DNA of 32,723 nucleotides from Sphingomonadales bacterium. Its GTDB lineage: Bacteria; Pseudomonadota; Alphaproteobacteria; Sphingomonadales; Sphingomonadaceae. Below are positions 30,901 to 32,723 of the stretch, piece after piece. The notes below the pieces were generated by a model that saw nothing but the letters and a program-made list of their open reading frames with translations, searched no databases and was not told where the DNA came from. Numbering within the stretch: position 1 is the stretch's first letter; each line of letters opens with the position of its first letter. Location: the NCBI GenBank assembly GCA_027490095.1, contig JAIXYT010000023.1, forward strand, positions 1 to 32,723. Reading direction: 5' to 3'. The position numbers and the translations under genes were made by a program.

Positions 30901-32723
30901 GGCCGTGCTGCCCACGCGCACATTGCCCAGGTTCACCGGCGTCGGCGCAACCCCTGCCGCCGCCAGCCGGAACACCGCGCCCTGCAGTGCGATCGTCTGG
31001 TCGGCCACATTGGCGAAGTTGTTGGCGACAAGGATGCTCTGCCCGGCAAGGCTGCCGGGTGCCGCCCCCGTGAAGCCGACATCGAAGGTCGTGGACCCGC
31101 CCGCCACAACCGCGAAGCTCTGCCCGCCCGTGATCGACACGCCGGGCGCAGCCGCCCCGCCGACCGCGCCGCGCAGCGTGGTCGTCGCGCCCCCGTTGCT
31201 GATGGTCACCGTCGTCACGCCGCTGTCGCCCACCCGCCGGTTGCCCAGGTTCAGCGTCGGGTTCGCGGTCGCGCCGTTCGTCAGCCCGGCCGCGCTCAGC
31301 ACCTGTGTCGCGCTGCTCGAGTTGATCTCGCCCGTGCCCGCCACATTGGCGCGCGCGTTGAAGGCATTGCCCGTGCCGAACGCAGCGTTCTGATAGTCGT
31401 TGGTCACGGTGATGCTGCGCGCACCCAGGTTCAGCGACGTGCCGTTGTGGGTGAGAGCGCCCGCCGTCAGGTTCGCCGCCGCCCCGCTCACGTCCAGGCT
31501 GGCACCGCTCGCCACCTCGATCGCACCGCTTCCGTTGATTCCCGCGGTCGTCAGCGTGCCGCCGCTCGCCCGCACCGTTCCGCTGTTGGTCACCGCCACA
31601 CTCAGCGTGCCGAAGCCCTGCACCGTGCCGCTGTTCGTCAGCGAGGTGGCCCCGAAGCTCCCGCCCTGCAGGTCCAGCAGCCCGGCGTTGACGAAGTTGC
31701 CGCCGCCTGCCGTCGCCACATAGGCGCGGCCGGCCCCGATCCGCAGCGCGCCGGAGGTGCTGTTGGTGATCAGGGTCGCCTCGATGCCGGCGTTGCCCGC
31801 GCCCGAAACGATGTTGCTGTTGGCGCCTGCAAGCCGCAGATCGGCCGCATTGGTGACGAGGCTCGTCATACCGCTGGCCGTATCGAAATCGATCGTCGAT
31901 CCGGCCGCCGAGCCGACCACGCTGTAAGTGCCACCGGTCAGCGTCGTGCCCGACGCGCCGGTGACGGCATTCAGCATCCGGAACGTGCCCGCTTCGACCT
32001 GGACGGTTCCCGAGTTGGTGAACGCAACGCTGACCGTCGTCGTGCCTGTGCCGGTCTTCTGGTAGGTGCCCAGGTTCTCGAAGCTGCCGCCGCTGAAGTT
32101 GCCGCCGAAGCTGCCCGAAGTCGTAGTGCTGTCGACGAACGTCGAGCCCGCCGCGTTGCGCAGCGTGCCACCGTTTGCAGGGCTGAACGGGTCCAGGTTG
32201 AACGCGAAGCTCGTCCCCGTCGTGACCCCGCCCCGGAACTCCACCACCCGGCCTTCGTCGATGTTGATCCCGCCGGTGCCAAGCGTGGTCGCGCCCGTGA
32301 CGATCACGCTCCCTGCCCCGCGAAGGCTGGTGCTGGTCAGCAACGCCGAAGAGGCGGTCACCGTCCCCGGGCCTTCCAGCGTCCCCCCCTGCAACTGCAG
32401 GGTCGGCACATTGGTCGCAGCCGTGAAGGTGACCGTGCCGCCCGTCACGCGCACGATGCCGCTCGCAGACCCCGTGAAGGTCGGCCCGTTGACGCTGTGC
32501 GTTCCGGCATTGAAGGCAAGCACGGCACCGCTGGCAAGATCGATCGTCCCGCCGAGCGCCGAGGTTGCGCTCAACTGGAAGATGCCATTGTCCAGATCGA
32601 GCGTCCCCGCGTTGGTGAACGCCACGCTGACCGTCGTCGGGCTCGCACCGGTCTTCTGATAAGTGCCCAGGTTCTCGAAGCTGCCGCCGCCGAAGTTGCT
32701 GCCGAAGTTCGCCGAGGTGGTGC
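27964..32723 (-). CDS. Giant repetitive surface protein with PEPxxWA-CTERM signal, N-terminus outside window
   Basis: The minus-strand frame is open to the right edge, giving about 1585 residues without a start. The visible N-terminal third is Gly/Thr/Ser-rich beta-helix sequence of adhesin or autotransporter type (units such as FTNSGTVQVEAGTF and SFENLGTYQKTG). Eight repeats of about 115 residues follow, each opening like LGNRRVGDxxxxVTISN and closing near GTGTSGLxxL. These are ASH/choice-of-anchor-D-like immunoglobulin-type domains. A non-repeat domain (FGSVREGTSLTLMGFGLG) comes next. The C-terminus has PEPATWAMMILGFGAVGVAVRRRRR, a PEPxxWA sorting signal with helix and basic tail, implying exosortase-type processing and surface or exopolysaccharide association. 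Two small membrane-protein genes follow in the operon. Confidence 0.88.
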   Translation of the reverse strand, partial: TTSANFGSNFGGGSFENLGTYQKTGASPTTVSVAFTNAGTLDLDNGIFQLSATSALGGTIDLASGAVLAFNAGTHSVNGPTFTGSASGIVRVTGGTVTFTAATNVPTLQLQGGTLEGPGTVTASSALLTSTSLRGAGSVIVTGATTLGTGGINIDEGRVVEFRGGVTTGTSFAFNLDPFSPANGGTLRNAAGSTFVDSTTTSGSFGGNFSGGSFENLGTYQKTGTGTTTVSVAFTNSGTVQVEAGTFRMLNAVTGASGTTLTGGTYSVVGSAAGSTIDFDTASGMTSLVTNAADLRLAGANSNIVSGAGNAGIEATLITNSTSGALRIGAGRAYVATAGGGNFVNAGLLDLQGGSFGATSLTNSGTVQGFGTLSVAVTNSGTVRASGGTLTTAGINGSGAIEVASGASLDVSGAAANLTAGALTHNGTSLNLGARSITVTNDYQNAAFGTGNAFNARANVAGTGEINSSSATQVLSAAGLTNGATANPTLNLGNRRVGDSGVTTVTISNGGATTTLRGAVGGAAAPGVSITGGQSFAVVAGGSTTFDVGFTGAAPGSLAGQSILVANNFANVADQTIALQGAVFRLAAAGVAPTPVNLGNVRVGSTATGTVTISNTAAADGFSEGLRVTGATPGGNATAGAFPGGVIAAGGSGNATVGINTSQAGSRTGTVNFALASDGTGTSGLSQLAIGSQAVTVNANVFALANPDLPATLGFGNRRVGDTAQAFITVSNPLAGGVPAGFQEGLNVTTGVVTGPFGGSGSVTNLAAGGSNATQLLVTLNTATAGAKAGTANYTLASNGAGTSGLATLALPADSVALSGAVYRTAVGSVTPAPATLKARVGDTATSVVTISNTAVADGFSESLGVTGTTSGSGVGFGNADGLVAAGGSRQVTATVSTATAGAKSGTLNLGFTSDGTGTSGLAAIGAGSGSVTVNAEVYALANPVLTANLNFGNVLQGSVATRVITVSNTQLAGALGFQEGLNAGFGTVGAGFSGSGSITNLAAGATNTTSLIVTLDTSAAGGRSGVVEVRLASNGDGTSGLGTLNLPSQFLDALGTVEVSGGVYRLAQANVAPTVVNLGNRRVGDAAPAATVLTISNTALNDGFSESLDASVGGTSGRATGAGSASLIAAGGSSTGISVGIDTSAAGANGTVTIALASNGEGTSGLGTTALPSQVVTLGGGVYRTATADVAGSTAPIVARVGDVAGRSFTISNTAVADAFSEALGVAGTTSGSGVSFTSANGLIAAGGTRQVNATVDTSVAGAKSGTLGLVFTSDGTGTSGLAAIAAGSDSVALNAQVFAAAVAEVAPSAINFGVVRVGDVVPLQGIFVSNGATAALTDTLITTLGAAPAGFTVGAAPGALAAGVGGAVSVGLNTAAAGAYNGVVELGFASRNPVLSDLALAGQSVSLIGTVNNRAAPVFMRNGAALTFDAALGGYVFDFGSVREGTSLTLMGFGLGNLVLGPADDLSGFVSDPLGGIFSLGGAFDIGLLGAGQVSDPFSIFVQTSTTGLFSGQLDFAGLGTNASDPAGESRSARLFLRGRVSSAPPAGVIPEPATWAMMILGFGAVGVAVRRRRRVQPAERAA
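28485..31265 (-). repeat. Array of eight approx. 350-bp coding repeats
   Basis: The conserved start of each repeat (encoding the RVGD-type motif) recurs near 28750, 29103, 29464, 29840, 30190, 30553, 30900 and 31221, a spacing of about 320-375 bases. Units fall into types by sequence. In coding order, units 2-7 read A-B-C-B-A-C, where A and C carry DGFSE/DAFSE and B carries GFQEGLN. Units 1 and 8 are more divergent. Confidence 0.8.
32015..32723 (-). repeat. 597-base-offset duplication in the beta-helix region, running off the right edge
   Basis: Bases 32015-32126 recur at 32612-32723 with an offset of 597 (199 codons), about 85% identical by eye and in the same frame. Both encode a GSFENLGTYQKTG segment and the following AFTN(S/A)GT strand turn. 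The duplication probably continues past the window, so the full protein may contain more copies. Confidence 0.7.

Noticed and set aside
28595-31723. Several long plus-strand frames rich in Pro, Val and Ala opposite the surface protein
   Set aside because: They mirror the repeat structure of the minus-strand gene and look like its complement, not proteins of their own.
1-32723. tRNA, rRNA, CRISPR array, transposase or integrase genes
   Set aside because: Looked for and not seen; the repeats present are within a coding gene or are short dyads.

Overview
The window is high-G+C bacterial DNA with tightly packed genes that often overlap by 1-8 bases. It most likely comes from an alphaproteobacterium, and within that group from Sphingomonadales. 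The reasons are an ATP12-type F1-ATPase assembly chaperone, an aerobic-type cobaltochelatase subunit CobS, a PEPxxWA-type C-terminal sorting signal, and a gene block (rarA, crcB, RluC-like, HAD, ATP12) typical of alphaproteobacterial chromosomes. The order-level placement is inference.

Bases 1-10446 are all on the plus strand. A partial cobS is followed by rarA, a small lipoprotein, an RNase H-fold protein, the fluoride channel gene crcB, a pseudouridine synthase, an M20-fold protein whose metal site looks broken, a PaiB-like FMN-binding protein, a HAD phosphatase, two tiny membrane proteins, ATP12 and pccB. Most junctions from rarA to ATP12 are stop/start overlaps or gaps under 50 bases, so this looks like one long co-translated unit. 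A possible 19-codon mini-ORF bridges crcB and the pseudouridine synthase gene. A hairpin-rich gap (10447-10614) closes the block.

Bases 10615-20060 alternate in strand. They hold an M64-type metallopeptidase (minus), an SDR oxidoreductase, and a three-gene run that may serve envelope glycoconjugates (polytopic membrane protein, DUF2141 protein, GT4 glycosyltransferase). These are followed by a Baeyer-Villiger-type flavin monooxygenase (minus), an S41 peptidase with a DUF1905 protein, and a minus-strand pair of an outer-membrane protein and a YedK/HMCES-type SRAP protein. Several perfect dyads lie in the control regions here.

Bases 20140-27041 are more accessory in character. They hold a 2OG-Fe(II) oxygenase divergent from a radical SAM protein with a cobalamin-binding-like domain. 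Next come a membrane-anchored AAA-like ATPase with a Lys-to-Arg Walker A, divergent from a TIR/TolB-like/TPR protein, and an OprB-like porin flanked by an imperfect inverted repeat.

From 27304 to the right edge, a minus-strand operon encodes a very large repetitive surface protein with a PEPxxWA-CTERM signal (N-terminus outside the window) followed by two small, mutually similar single-pass membrane proteins. No tRNA, rRNA, CRISPR array or recognisable insertion sequence was seen. The best candidates for undescribed biology are the ATPase/TIR divergent pair, the giant surface protein with its two small partners, the metal-site-defective M20 protein, and the crcB/mini-ORF/RluC junction.
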